From NCBI RefSeq assembly GCF_001647715.1, contig NZ_CP015600.1:3968001-4032000 (forward strand): DNA of 64,000 nucleotides, given 5' to 3'. Source of the DNA: Pseudomonas antarctica. Lineage in GTDB: Bacteria > Pseudomonadota > Gammaproteobacteria > Pseudomonadales > Pseudomonadaceae. This document shows positions 47,856-56,792 of the stretch, piece by piece; position 1 is the first letter of the stretch, and each line of letters starts with the position of its first letter. The position numbers and the translations under genes were made by a program. The notes beneath the pieces were generated by a model. The model was given only the letters and a program-made list of their open reading frames with translations. It ran no database searches and was not told the DNA's origin.

Positions 47856-49223
47856 GTGATCCAGACCCTGACCCACCTCCCCCATCCCCACGAAGATGGG
47901 GCGACTCTCGCCAGCCATTTCACCGACCTGGCGCCGCCGTTCAACGCCCGCCAGGCCCAATTGGAAGCCTCGCGCTGCCTGTATTGCTACGACGCGCCCT
48001 GCGTGAATGCGTGCCCCAGCGAGATCGATATCCCGTCGTTCATCCGCAATATCCACACCGAAAACGTACAGGGCGCGGCGCAGAAAATCCTCTCGGCGAA
48101 TATCCTCGGCGGCAGTTGCGCGCGGGTGTGCCCCACCGAGATCCTGTGCCAGCAAGCCTGCGTGCGTAACAACGCCGAAGAATGCGCGCCGGTGCTGATC
48201 GGCCTGCTGCAACGCTACGCCATCGACAACGCGCACTTTAGCGAACACCCGTTCCAACGCGCTGCACCGACCGGCAAACGCATCGCCGTGGTCGGCGCCG
48301 GGCCGGCGGGTTTGGCGTGTGCCCATCGCGCCGCCTTGCACGGCCACGACGTGGTGATTTTCGAAGCCAGGGAAAAAGCCGGTGGCCTGAATGAATACGG
48401 GATCGCCAAATACAAACTGGTCGATGACTTCGCCCAGAAGGAACTGGATTTCCTCCTGCAGATCGGCGGCATCGAGATCCGCCACGGCCAACGCCTGGGC
48501 GACAACCTGACCTTGAGCGAACTGCACCAGCAATTCGATTCGGTGTTCCTCGGCCTGGGCCTCGCCGCCAGCAAACAGCTCGGCTTACCCCACGAGGACG
48601 CCCCCGGCCTGCTCGCCGCCACCGACTATATTCGCGAACTGCGCCAGGCCGATGACCTCTCGCAACTGCCTCTGGCCGACCGCTGTATCGTGCTTGGTGC
48701 GGGCAATACCGCCATCGACATGGCCGTGCAAATGGCCCGTCTCGGGGCCCGCGACGTGAACCTGGTGTACCGCCGTGGCCTTGCCGACATGGGCGCCACC
48801 CAGCATGAACAGGACATTGCCAAAGCCAATCAGGTGCGGCTGCTGACCTGGGCCCAGCCCGATGAGGTCTTGCTCGATGATCAGGGCCACGTACGCGGCA
48901 TGCGCTTTGCCCGTACACGCATGGAAAACGGTCGACTGCAGCGCACTGGCGAGACCTTCGAGCTGGCCGCCGACGCGATCTTCAAAGCCATCGGGCAAGG
49001 TTTCGATAACGAGGCGCTGCACGACCCACTGGCCCAGCAACTGCACCGCGTGGGCGAAAGAATTTTCGTCGACGAACACCTGCGCACCAGCATTCCCGGG
49101 GTATACGCCGGCGGCGATTGCGTCAGCCTCGGTCAGGACCTCACGGTACAAGCGGTGCAACACGGCAAACTGGCCGCCGAAGCCATGCACGCCCAACTCA
49201 TGCTGAATGTGGAGGCTGCGTAA
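47856..49223 (+). CDS. preT: NAD(P)H-dependent dihydropyrimidine dehydrogenase subunit PreT (PydX)
   Basis: The product is 455 residues. The N-terminal iron-sulfur region has cysteines in CLYCYDAPCVNACPSEID and CARVCPTEILCQQAC. The FAD site is [14 protein letters not shown] and the NAD(P) site VLGAGNTAIDMA. This flavoprotein passes electrons from NAD(P)H to the PreA subunit, which reduces uracil or thymine. The start is GTG 47856; no better start is available. The stop overlaps the preA start (TAATG). Confidence 0.9.
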   Translation: MIQTLTHLPHPHEDGATLASHFTDLAPPFNARQAQLEASRCLYCYDAPCVNACPSEIDIPSFIRNIHTENVQGAAQKILSANILGGSCARVCPTEILCQQACVRNNAEECAPVLIGLLQRYAIDNAHFSEHPFQRAAPTGKRIAVVGAGPAGLACAHRAALHGHDVVIFEAREKAGGLNEYGIAKYKLVDDFAQKELDFLLQIGGIEIRHGQRLGDNLTLSELHQQFDSVFLGLGLAASKQLGLPHEDAPGLLAATDYIRELRQADDLSQLPLADRCIVLGAGNTAIDMAVQMARLGARDVNLVYRRGLADMGATQHEQDIAKANQVRLLTWAQPDEVLLDDQGHVRGMRFARTRMENGRLQRTGETFELAADAIFKAIGQGFDNEALHDPLAQQLHRVGERIFVDEHLRTSIPGVYAGGDCVSLGQDLTVQAVQHGKLAAEAMHAQLMLNVEAA

Positions 49224-50497
49224 TGGCCGATCTCTCGATTGTGTTCGCCGGTATCAAAGCCCCCAACCCGTTCTGGCTGGCCTCCGCGCCGCCCACCGAC
49301 AAGGCCTACAACGTGGTCCGCGCTTTCGAAGCGGGCTGGGGCGGCGTGGTGTGGAAAACCCTCGGTGAAGACCCGGCGGCGGTCAACGTGTCGTCACGCT
49401 ACTCGGCGCATTACGGCGCCAACCGTGAAGTGCTGGGCATCAACAATATCGAGCTGATCACCGACCGTTCCTTGGAGATCAACCTGCGGGAAATCACCCA
49501 GGTCAAAAAGGACTGGCCCGACCGCGCGCTGATCGTGTCGTTGATGGTGCCCTGCGTTGAAGAATCCTGGAAAAACATCCTGCCGTTGGTGGAGGCCACC
49601 GGCTGCGACGGCATCGAGCTCAACTTCGGCTGCCCCCACGGTATGCCCGAACGTGGCATGGGCGCGGCGGTGGGCCAAGTGCCGGAGTATGTGGAACAGG
49701 TGACGCGCTGGTGCAAGACGTATTGCTCGCTGCCGGTGATCGTCAAGCTCACGCCGAATATCACCGACATTCGCGTGGCCGCGCGGGCTGCATATCGCGG
49801 GGGTGCGGATGCGGTGTCGTTGATCAACACCATAAACTCCATCACCAGCGTGGACCTTGAACGCATGGTCGCCCTGCCGATAGTCGGCACCCAAAGTACC
49901 CATGGCGGTTATTGCGGCTCGGCGGTGAAGCCGATCGCCTTGAACATGGTCGCGGAAATCGCTCGCGACCCACAGACCCAGGGCCTGCCCATTTGCGGGA
50001 TTGGCGGCATCGGCAACTGGCGCGACGCGGCGGAATTCGTCGCCCTGGGTTGCGGCGCAGTGCAGGTGTGCACGGCTGCGATGCTGCATGGGTTTCGAAT
50101 TGTCGAGGAGATGAAGGATGGGCTGTCGCGGTGGATGGACAGCCAAGGCTACACAAGCTTGCAGGAATTTTCCGGGCGGGCGGTGGGCAATACCACGGAC
50201 TGGAAGTACCTGGACATCAACTATCAGGTGATCGCCAAGATTGATCAGGCCGCGTGTATTGGCTGCGGACGTTGCCATATTGCCTGTGAGGACACGTCGC
50301 ACCAGGCCATCGCCAGCTTGAAACAGGCGGATGGCACGCACAAATACGAAGTGATTGACGATGAGTGCGTGGGCTGCAATTTGTGCCAGATCACCTGCCC
50401 GGTGGCCGATTGCATTGAGATGGTGCCGATAGAGACGGGTAAACCGTTTTTGAATTGGACGCAAGACCCGCGTAATCCTTACCGGGAGGCGGTGTAG
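49223..50497 (+). CDS. preA: Dihydropyrimidine dehydrogenase catalytic subunit PreA (PydA)
   Basis: The product is 424 residues. An FMN-binding dihydroorotate-dehydrogenase-like barrel (about 1-330; FWLASAPPTDK, GIELNFGCPHGMPERGMG) is followed by two [4Fe-4S] ferredoxin motifs, CIGCGRCHIAC and CVGCNLCQITC. With PreT it forms the cytoplasmic enzyme for the first step of reductive pyrimidine breakdown. Translation is coupled to preT. A strong REP doublet follows the stop and probably ends the transcript. Confidence 0.92.
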   Translation: MADLSIVFAGIKAPNPFWLASAPPTDKAYNVVRAFEAGWGGVVWKTLGEDPAAVNVSSRYSAHYGANREVLGINNIELITDRSLEINLREITQVKKDWPDRALIVSLMVPCVEESWKNILPLVEATGCDGIELNFGCPHGMPERGMGAAVGQVPEYVEQVTRWCKTYCSLPVIVKLTPNITDIRVAARAAYRGGADAVSLINTINSITSVDLERMVALPIVGTQSTHGGYCGSAVKPIALNMVAEIARDPQTQGLPICGIGGIGNWRDAAEFVALGCGAVQVCTAAMLHGFRIVEEMKDGLSRWMDSQGYTSLQEFSGRAVGNTTDWKYLDINYQVIAKIDQAACIGCGRCHIACEDTSHQAIASLKQADGTHKYEVIDDECVGCNLCQITCPVADCIEMVPIETGKPFLNWTQDPRNPYREAV

Positions 50498-50509
50498 CTT
50501 CTTGGACCG

Positions 50510-50596
50510 CCTTCGCGAGCAAGCCCGCTCCCACATTCGACTGCACTGCTTCAAACAAAACGCGGTCAACTGTGGGAGCGGGCTTGCTCGCGAAGG
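50510..50596. repeat. REP doublet (class GTGGGAGCGGGCTTGCTCG)
   Basis: 26-bp perfect inverted arms (CCTTCGCGAGCAAGCCCGCT and onwards, mirrored at 50571-50596) around a 35-nt centre, between convergent preA and the TetR gene. Confidence 0.88.
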
Positions 50597-50618
50597 GCCC
50601 TAAGCCTCACCACACCTC

Positions 50619-51239
50619 TTAAGGCTCCAACCCAATCCCCCGCAGAATCACCCCCGTCACCGTCTGGATCGCTTTCTCAAACTGCATATCCGACAACGGC
50701 TGGTGATCATTCAGAATTTTCACCTGGTGATCAAAGTCCGCATAGTGTTGGGTCGACGCCCAAATCATATACAGCAAGCTCGACGGCTCCACTGGCAGGA
50801 TGCGTTTGTCCTCGACCCACTGGCGAATTTTCGCTTCCTTCATCTTGGCCCAGTCATACAGGCTTTCGTCCAGCGCCTCACCCAGTGTCGGCGCGCCGTG
50901 GATGATTTCATTGGCCCAGACTTTCGAGCCATACGGCCGCGTACGCGAGCGCTGCATCTTGGCGCGGATGTAGCTGCTGAGCACCACCCGTGGGTCATCG
51001 AAGGTTTCAAAGCTCAGGGCATCCTGCTTCCACAGCTCCAGCAGGTCGAACAGCACCGCGCTGTACAGCTCGCTTTTGGTGGTGAAGTAGTAATGCAGGT
51101 TGGAGCGCGGCAGTTGCACCTCTTCGGCGATGTCAGCCATGGCGGTGCTGCCATAGCCTTTCTCAGCGAAGATTTTCTCCGCCGCCAGCAGGATTTTTTC
51201 GACGTTGACCCGACGAATGCTGATCTTGTGATTGCCCAT
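50619..51239 (-). CDS. TetR-family regulator, RutR-like (pyrimidine degradation)
   Basis: The product is 206 residues. The N-terminal helix-turn-helix is ILLAAEKIFAEKGYGSTAMA followed by LPRSNLHYYFTTKSELY. The C-terminal ligand domain (YSAVLFDLLELWKQD, then IIHGAPTLGEALDESL) resembles the RutR/YcdC group, which responds to uracil or thymine. It is convergent with preA and is the obvious candidate repressor for the cluster. ATG 51239 was chosen; a TTG 11 codons upstream is less likely. Confidence 0.88.
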   Translation of the reverse strand: MGNHKISIRRVNVEKILLAAEKIFAEKGYGSTAMADIAEEVQLPRSNLHYYFTTKSELYSAVLFDLLELWKQDALSFETFDDPRVVLSSYIRAKMQRSRTRPYGSKVWANEIIHGAPTLGEALDESLYDWAKMKEAKIRQWVEDKRILPVEPSSLLYMIWASTQHYADFDHQVKILNDHQPLSDMQFEKAIQTVTGVILRGIGLEP

Positions 51240-51587
51240 AGATGCTGGAAGCCCACTCACTGTTATATGCAATTTACCTTCGACACTTCAAACCCCTACC
51301 GCTCTTGCTCTGCGCGTTCCCACGAACGTGTGCGCCGCGAGCGTTATAAGCGTGCTGTAAAGGCATCGCGTGATGAATGCCCTCCATCACATCACGAACC
51401 GCCTCATTAGGCTACACGCCATCATGAGGTGCCGAGCAGATCGCTCGACTGCGCAACGGTGGCGCTGGCCTTTGAACGCCGTTGATCGACAGATCGGGCT
51501 TGGCGCCTGAAAGTCTGCAGGATTCCTCGGCAACGTCCTTCGCGATCGGGCTATGATCGGCGAATCTGAACCGGACGCTCCTGACCT
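51240..51587. other. Intergenic region between the TetR gene and the diguanylate cyclase
   Basis: 348 nt. It contains a diverged palindrome around 51315-51335 (GCGTTCCCACGAACGTG), the type of REP-like remnant common in pseudomonads, and a minus-strand frame of about 37 codons through it that I do not accept as a gene. Otherwise I see only presumed promoters. Confidence 0.5.
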
Positions 51588-52451
51588 ATGGCCGTTGACC
51601 TGCAAGCCCTCTATCCAAAGTTGATACACCTGATGCTGGACACGGTGTTCGTGGTCGACAGCGATAACCTGATCGTCTTTGTGAGTGATGCCTGTGAAGC
51701 GCTGCTCGGTTACCGTGCCGACGAACTGACCGGCACACTCATTACCGACTACATGCACCCAGAAGAACTGCCGCGCACCCGGGCCTCGATCGTGCGGGTC
51801 ATGAACGGCCAGCCTCACGTCGACTTCCGCAACCGCTATATCCGCAAGAACGGCAGTGTCGTACATATCCTGTGGGCGGCATTCTGGTCCGAAGAAGTCG
51901 GTGCGCGGATCGGTGTTGCGAGGGACGTAACGGCCCTCACACAGGCTGAGGAAGAGTTACGGTTCCTTGCCCATCATGATCCGCTGACGGCCCTCACCAA
52001 CCGCTCACTGTTCAATGATGGGCTGGCGTCGGCCCTGCAAGCAGCACAGCGCCACACCACCACGTTTGCGTTGCTGTTTCTGGACGTCAATGACTTTAAG
52101 GGCATCAACGACGTGCATGGCCATGCCGTGGGCGATCGGGTGCTCTGTGTGATCGCACGACGGCTGGAACGCTGCGTACGCGAGAGCGACCTGGTGGCCC
52201 GGATGGGCGGGGATGAATTCACGGTGCTGCTGACGGATATCCAATCGCAAGAAGCTGTTTGCGCGAAAGTGGCGCAGATACTCGCGGTCATGGCCGAACC
52301 GCTGGGCGCCGAGTTTGACGGGGTAAAAATGCCGTCTTGCAGTGTGGGTGTGGCGTTTTATCCGGCGAACGGTGAGGACGCCGATACGCTGCTCAGCCAC
52401 GCAGACAGCGATATGTACCGGATAAAAAGGCAGCGCTTTGCCGTGAAGTGA
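51588..52451 (+). CDS. PAS-GGDEF diguanylate cyclase
   Basis: The product is 287 residues. A PAS sensor domain (about 10-120; DTVFVVDSDNLIVFVSDACE, LLGYRADELTG) is followed by a GGDEF domain (about 130-287). The catalytic motif is intact (ARMGGDEFTVLL), and the product-inhibition I-site RESD lies 5 residues upstream of it. It should make c-di-GMP in the cytoplasm in response to a ligand or redox signal read by PAS. There is no membrane segment. It stands alone. Confidence 0.9.
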   Translation: MAVDLQALYPKLIHLMLDTVFVVDSDNLIVFVSDACEALLGYRADELTGTLITDYMHPEELPRTRASIVRVMNGQPHVDFRNRYIRKNGSVVHILWAAFWSEEVGARIGVARDVTALTQAEEELRFLAHHDPLTALTNRSLFNDGLASALQAAQRHTTTFALLFLDVNDFKGINDVHGHAVGDRVLCVIARRLERCVRESDLVARMGGDEFTVLLTDIQSQEAVCAKVAQILAVMAEPLGAEFDGVKMPSCSVGVAFYPANGEDADTLLSHADSDMYRIKRQRFAVK

Positions 52452-52608
52452 CGAACTTCGCGCGGGGCGATCCTCCGACAGCTCCATGGCCTCAAGACTG
52501 ACGTCGGCTCAGGATCAAGGCGACCGGGCATAATGAAACTTCTTACGCGAACCTTTCCCCCCAAAAACGGATTGGTTAGGATCGCGATCCCCATGAAGGA
52601 TCATTGCA

Positions 52609-53076
52609 ATGACTACTCGACCTCGCGTGGCCGCCGACGACACCGTGCTGGGAGCACTGTGGGAGCGCTCGGTACGGGCCACCCATGACTTCCTCACTGA
52701 GGACGACATTCAACGTTTACTGCCCCTGGTACGCGACACCTACCTGCCGATGCCTGCCATCGACGTGTGGGTGTTCGAGGATAACGCAGGCATCGCCGGT
52801 TTTATCGGCACCGGCGGGCACACTGTGGAAATGCTGTTTATCGACCCCGACCGCCGTGGCCAGGGCATCGGCCGGCAATTGCTCGACCATGCCCGCGCAC
52901 GCCTCGGCACGCTGATCGTGGACGTAAACGAACAAAACCCGCAGGCCGTGGGGTTCTACCTGCACTATGGTTTTATCCAGGTCGCGCGCTCGCCGCTGGA
53001 TGGCGAGGGCAAACCCTTTCCTGTGCTGCACATGGCATTACCGACTCCCTCCACTGAAGGTACTGAACAATGTTGA
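52609..53076 (+). CDS. GNAT-family N-acetyltransferase
   Basis: The product is 155 residues. The acetyl-CoA binding motif A is seen in EMLFIDPDRRGQGIGRQLLD and motif B in NPQAVGFYLHYGF. It resembles the YjaB-like subgroup. The substrate is unknown. It overlaps copC by 7 nt, so it belongs to the copCD operon, although a direct role in copper handling is not evident. Confidence 0.85.
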   Translation: MTTRPRVAADDTVLGALWERSVRATHDFLTEDDIQRLLPLVRDTYLPMPAIDVWVFEDNAGIAGFIGTGGHTVEMLFIDPDRRGQGIGRQLLDHARARLGTLIVDVNEQNPQAVGFYLHYGFIQVARSPLDGEGKPFPVLHMALPTPSTEGTEQC

Positions 53077-53435
53077 TCAAGAAAGCCCTGACCACCGTCA
53101 CTCTGCTCGCTTCTCTGCTGGGCGCCTCGGCGGCATTTGCCCATGCCCACCTGAAAAGCGAAACGCCCGCCGCCGACAGCACTGTCGCAGCGCCCGCTGA
53201 CGTGCGCCTGACCTTCAGCGAAGGCGTCGAAGCAACCTTCACCAAGGTGTCCCTGAGCAAGGACGGCACCGAAGTCGCGGTCAAAGGCCTGGAAACGCCC
53301 GACGCCGACAAGAAAACCCTGGTGGTGACGCCTGCCGCCCCACTGGCCGCCGGCACCTACAAAGTGGTGTGGAACGCGGTGTCGGTCGACACCCACAAGA
53401 GCAACGGTGAATACAGCTTCAAGGTCGGCCAATAA
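53070..53435 (+). CDS. copC: Periplasmic copper-binding protein CopC
   Basis: The product is 121 residues with a signal peptide ending GASAAFA. The mature protein begins with HAHLKSETP, and VSVDTHKSNGEYSF near the C-terminus supplies the Asp and His that, with the N-terminal His, form the Cu(II) site. The methionine-rich Cu(I) loop of classical CopC is missing, so it is the single-Cu(II)-site type. It would bind copper in the periplasm and pass it to CopD, encoded 3 nt downstream. Confidence 0.92.
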   Translation: MLIKKALTTVTLLASLLGASAAFAHAHLKSETPAADSTVAAPADVRLTFSEGVEATFTKVSLSKDGTEVAVKGLETPDADKKTLVVTPAAPLAAGTYKVVWNAVSVDTHKSNGEYSFKVGQ

Positions 53436-53438
53436 CCC

Positions 53439-54296
53439 ATGGCGACCCTGCTGGTGCTGTGCCGTTTCCTGCATTTCATCGTCGTGCTGTTGATGTTCGG
53501 GGCCTGTGTGTTCAGGCCCTGGCTCTTGGGCGCTGAACCGCAGCCGACACTGGACCGGCAACTGCTGCGCATCACCCGTGCCTTGGCGTGGCTGGGGCTG
53601 GGCTCCGGCGTGGCCTGGTTGCTGTTAATCACGGCGAGCATGGCCGGCAGTTGGGATGCGGCCCTGCAACCGGCAACCGTGCAATTGGTGCTGGGCAAAA
53701 CCTTTTTCGGCCAGGTGTGGGTCTGGCATTTATTGCTGAACCTGCTGCTGGTAATCGTGTTGATCAAACCCTGGCCGGTAGTGCGCCTGCCGGTGAGCGC
53801 ACTGCTGCTGGCGACGCTGGCCCCCATTGGCCACGGCGCCATGCTCAATGGGCTGAGCGGGCAATTGCTGATTCTGAACCAGGTGGTGCATTTAGTCTGC
53901 GTCGGTGCCTGGCTCGGCGGGCTGTTGTTGCTGGTGTTGATCCTCAGGCAGTCACAAGCGCGCGTGCTGCAACCTATCCTCCAACGCTTCAGCGGCGTGG
54001 GTTACGCCCTGGTCGCCGGCCTGCTGGTGACGGGTTTGATCAACGTGCGCGTGCTGACCGGGCAGCTGTGGCCCACGCCGCTGTTCAACGGGTTTGCCCT
54101 GATTCTGTTGATCAAAGTGCTGCTGGTGCTGGGCATGTTGGCGCTGGCGCTGCTGAACCGGCTACGCATCGAGCATTGCGAGCAACGGCTGGGGAGCTTG
54201 AAGGCCAGCGTGATGCTGGAAGGGCTGTTAGGCGTTTGTGCAGTCGCCGCTGTTTCCCTGCTTGGCACCCTTCCTCCGATGGTGATGGCCGGCTGA
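53439..54296 (+). CDS. copD: Copper resistance/uptake membrane protein CopD
   Basis: The product is 285 residues with about eight membrane helices. Conserved histidines in CRFLHFIVVLLMFGA, HGAMLNGLSG and NQVVHLVCVGAWLGG fit the CopD domain. CopD works with CopC to move copper across the inner membrane. The gene begins 3 nt after copC. There is no copAB or cueR-type gene in the window. Confidence 0.9.
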   Translation: MATLLVLCRFLHFIVVLLMFGACVFRPWLLGAEPQPTLDRQLLRITRALAWLGLGSGVAWLLLITASMAGSWDAALQPATVQLVLGKTFFGQVWVWHLLLNLLLVIVLIKPWPVVRLPVSALLLATLAPIGHGAMLNGLSGQLLILNQVVHLVCVGAWLGGLLLLVLILRQSQARVLQPILQRFSGVGYALVAGLLVTGLINVRVLTGQLWPTPLFNGFALILLIKVLLVLGMLALALLNRLRIEHCEQRLGSLKASVMLEGLLGVCAVAAVSLLGTLPPMVMAG

Positions 54297-54425
54297 ATTC
54301 ACGGCACGCTCAAGCCCACGTCGATTACCCACACTGACGCGCCCACTTCAGACCGATCAACACGAAGTCATCGTATAACTTCTGCTTGACACCCCGCGAA
54401 AACCCCGCAAATATCTCGCCAAATG

Positions 54426-54446
54426 TTGTACGACGACGTACGACAA
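54426..54446. promoter_or_regulatory. Candidate GntR/FadR-type operator upstream of oprD-like gene
   Basis: TTGTACGACGA (54426-54436) overlaps ACGTACGACAA (54436-54446); both fit or nearly fit the FadR-subfamily pattern TNGTNNNACNA. A related TCATACGACAA lies upstream of the uronate dehydrogenase gene. Confidence 0.45.
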
Positions 54447-54480
54447 ATAATAAAAACAACAAACGAAACGGAGCCTCACT

Positions 54481-55743
54481 GTGAGTCAATTCGCCCGCAA
54501 TTCCTCCTCACGTATCGGCCTTATCGGTCTAAGCAGCCTGGCGTTCACTCTTCCCCTCAACGCCCAGGCCGACGGTTTTATCGATGACGCCACGGCCACG
54601 CTCAACCTGCGCAACGCCTACTTCAACCGTAACTTCACCAACCCGACCTATCCCCAGGCCAAGGCCGAAGAGTGGACGCAGAACTTCATCCTCGATGCCA
54701 AATCGGGCTTCACCCAGGGCACCGTGGGTTTCGGGCTTGATGTGTTGGGGCTGTATTCGCAGAAGCTCGATGGCGGTAAAGGCACCGGGGGCACCCAACT
54801 GCTACCGATCGGCAGTGACGGCCGCCCCGCTGACAATTTCGGGCGCCTGGGCGTGGCGCTGAAAACCAAACTGTCGAAGACCGAATTGAAAGTCGGCGAA
54901 TGGATGCCGGTGCTGCCGATCCTGCGTTCGGACGATGGTCGCTCCCTGCCCCAGACCTTTCGCGGTGGCCAGGTTACCTCCAATGAAATCGCCGGGCTGA
55001 CACTCTATGGCGGGCAGTTTCGCAGTAACAGCCCGCGTAACGATGGGAGCATGGAAGACATGTTCATGAACGGCAAAGCCGCGTTCACCTCCAACCGTTT
55101 CAATTTCGGCGGCGGCGAATACAGCTTCAACGACAAGCACACTCAAGTCGGCGTGTGGTACGCCGAGCTGAGCGATATCTACCAGCAACAGTTTTTCAAC
55201 CTGACGCACAGCCAGCCCGTGGGCGACTGGACCCTGGGCGCCAACCTCGGTTACTTCAACGGCAAGGAAGACGGCAGTGCCCTGGCCGGAGACTTGAACA
55301 ACAAGACCCTCTCCGCACTGCTCTCGGCCCGATACAACGGCAACACCTTCTATGTGGGCTTGCAGAAACTGACCGGCGATAGCTTGTGGATGAGGGTTAA
55401 TGGCACCAGCGGCGGCACCCTGGCCAACGACAGCTACAACTCCAGTTATGACAACGCCAGGGAAAAGTCCTGGCAAGTGCGCCATGACTTCAACTTCGTA
55501 GTGCTCGGCATTCCCGGGCTGACCATGATGAACCGCTATATCAGCGGCAGTAACGTACACACCGGTGCGATCACGGATGGCAAGGAATGGGGCCGCGAAT
55601 CGGAACTGGCCTACACCGTGCAGAGTGGCGCGTTGAAGGATTTGAACGTGCGCTGGAGGAATTCGACCCTGCGTCGGGATTTCAGCAACAATGAATTCGA
55701 TGAAAATCGGATCTTTATCAGTTACCCGATTTCCTTGTTGTAA
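54481..55743 (+). CDS. OprD-family outer-membrane porin
   Basis: The product is 420 residues with a signal peptide ending LNAQA. The mature N-terminus (DGFIDDATATLNLRNAYFNR) and alternating beta strands to the C-terminal SYPISLL are typical of OprD/Occ substrate-specific porins. By position in front of uronate-catabolism genes, it probably admits galacturonate or glucuronate. The start is GTG 54481. A GntR-type operator candidate lies about 35 nt upstream. Confidence 0.88.
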   Translation: MSQFARNSSSRIGLIGLSSLAFTLPLNAQADGFIDDATATLNLRNAYFNRNFTNPTYPQAKAEEWTQNFILDAKSGFTQGTVGFGLDVLGLYSQKLDGGKGTGGTQLLPIGSDGRPADNFGRLGVALKTKLSKTELKVGEWMPVLPILRSDDGRSLPQTFRGGQVTSNEIAGLTLYGGQFRSNSPRNDGSMEDMFMNGKAAFTSNRFNFGGGEYSFNDKHTQVGVWYAELSDIYQQQFFNLTHSQPVGDWTLGANLGYFNGKEDGSALAGDLNNKTLSALLSARYNGNTFYVGLQKLTGDSLWMRVNGTSGGTLANDSYNSSYDNAREKSWQVRHDFNFVVLGIPGLTMMNRYISGSNVHTGAITDGKEWGRESELAYTVQSGALKDLNVRWRNSTLRRDFSNNEFDENRIFISYPISLL

Positions 55744-55752
55744 CTCGGTCAA

Positions 55753-55837
55753 TGTGGGAGCTGGCTTGCCTGCGATAGCGGTGTATCAGTAACCGCAATA
55801 TCAACTGACCGACCACCATCGCCAGCCAGCTCCCACA
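55753..55837. repeat. REP doublet (class GTGGGAGCTGGCTTGCCTGCGAT)
   Basis: Inverted arms TGTGGGAGCTGGCTTGCCTG and CCAGCCAGCTCCCACA, 10 nt past the porin stop codon. Confidence 0.85.
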
Positions 55838-55864
55838 ATGAGTCACTTGTCATCAGGAAGAACG

Positions 55865-55914
55865 TTGACAACGTAGGGAATGCAAAACGATACTTTCATC
55901 AAGTCATACGACAA
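55865..55914 (+). promoter_or_regulatory. Candidate promoter and operator of udh
   Basis: TTGACA (55865-55870), 18 nt, GATACT (55889-55894), then TCATACGACAA (55904-55914), which resembles the sites before the porin gene and would cover the transcription start. Confidence 0.45.
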
Positions 55915-55937
55915 CCTACAACAACAATGGAACCCTC

Positions 55938-56762
55938 ATGACCACCACCACAACCGCACCTGTTCCATTCAACCGCCTGCTGCTCACCGGTGCCGCCGGC
56001 GGGCTGGGTAAAGTCTTGCGCGAACGCCTGCGCCCTTACGCCAAGGTGCTGCGCCTGTCGGACATCGCCAACATGGCCCCGGCCGTCGATGCCGGCGAAG
56101 AAGTGCAGCCGTGCGACCTCGCCGATAAACAAGCCGTGCAACAGCTAGTAGAGGGCGTCGACGCCATCCTGCATTTCGGCGGCGTTTCGGTAGAGCGTTC
56201 GTTCGAAGAAGTGCTCGGCGCGAATATCTGCGGCATTTTCCACATCTATGAAGCCGCCCGCCGCCAGGGTGTAAAGCGCGTGATCTTCGCCAGCTCCAAC
56301 CACGTGATCGGTTTCTACAAGCAAGGCGAAACCATCGACGCACATTCGCCGCGCCGCCCGGACAGCTACTACGGGTTGTCCAAGTCCTACGGTGAAGACA
56401 TGGCGAGTTTCTACTTTGATCGCTATGGCATCGAGACCGTGAGCATCCGCATCGGCTCCTCGTTCCCCGAGCCGCAAAACCGCAGGATGATGCACACCTG
56501 GCTGAGTTTCGATGACCTGACTCAATTGCTCGAACGCGCGCTGTACACGCCGAACGTCGGCCACACCGTGGTCTATGGCATGTCGGATAACCTCGACACC
56601 TGGTGGGACAACCGCTACGCCGCGCACCTGGGTTTTGCGCCCAAGGACACTTCTGAAGTGTTCAGGGCGCAGGTCGAAACGCTGCCACCCGTCGCTGCCG
56701 ATGACCCGGCGAAGCGCTATCAAGGCGGCGCATTCTGCGCGGCGGGACCGTTCGGTGACTGA
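55938..56762 (+). CDS. udh: Uronate dehydrogenase
   Basis: The product is 274 residues of the short-chain dehydrogenase superfamily. It has the NAD site LLTGAAGGLGKVL, a Ser in FASSNHVIGFY, and the catalytic YxxxK in YYGLSKSYGED. It closely matches the P. putida Udh sequence as I remember it. It oxidises galacturonate or glucuronate to the corresponding aldarolactone with NAD in the cytoplasm. Lactonase and epimerase-like genes follow in the same direction. Confidence 0.93.
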   Translation: MTTTTTAPVPFNRLLLTGAAGGLGKVLRERLRPYAKVLRLSDIANMAPAVDAGEEVQPCDLADKQAVQQLVEGVDAILHFGGVSVERSFEEVLGANICGIFHIYEAARRQGVKRVIFASSNHVIGFYKQGETIDAHSPRRPDSYYGLSKSYGEDMASFYFDRYGIETVSIRIGSSFPEPQNRRMMHTWLSFDDLTQLLERALYTPNVGHTVVYGMSDNLDTWWDNRYAAHLGFAPKDTSEVFRAQVETLPPVAADDPAKRYQGGAFCAAGPFGD

Positions 56763-56792
56763 GTGCACAGCAACCCAAGGGAATGAGTGACC

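Noticed and set aside
51261..51400. Short minus-strand frame (about 37 codons, MEGIHHAMPLQ start) near a GCGTTCCCACG palindrome
   Set aside because: It has a GGAGGGC inside rather than before the frame and lies in a REP-like remnant of the kind that gives spurious small ORFs in pseudomonads.
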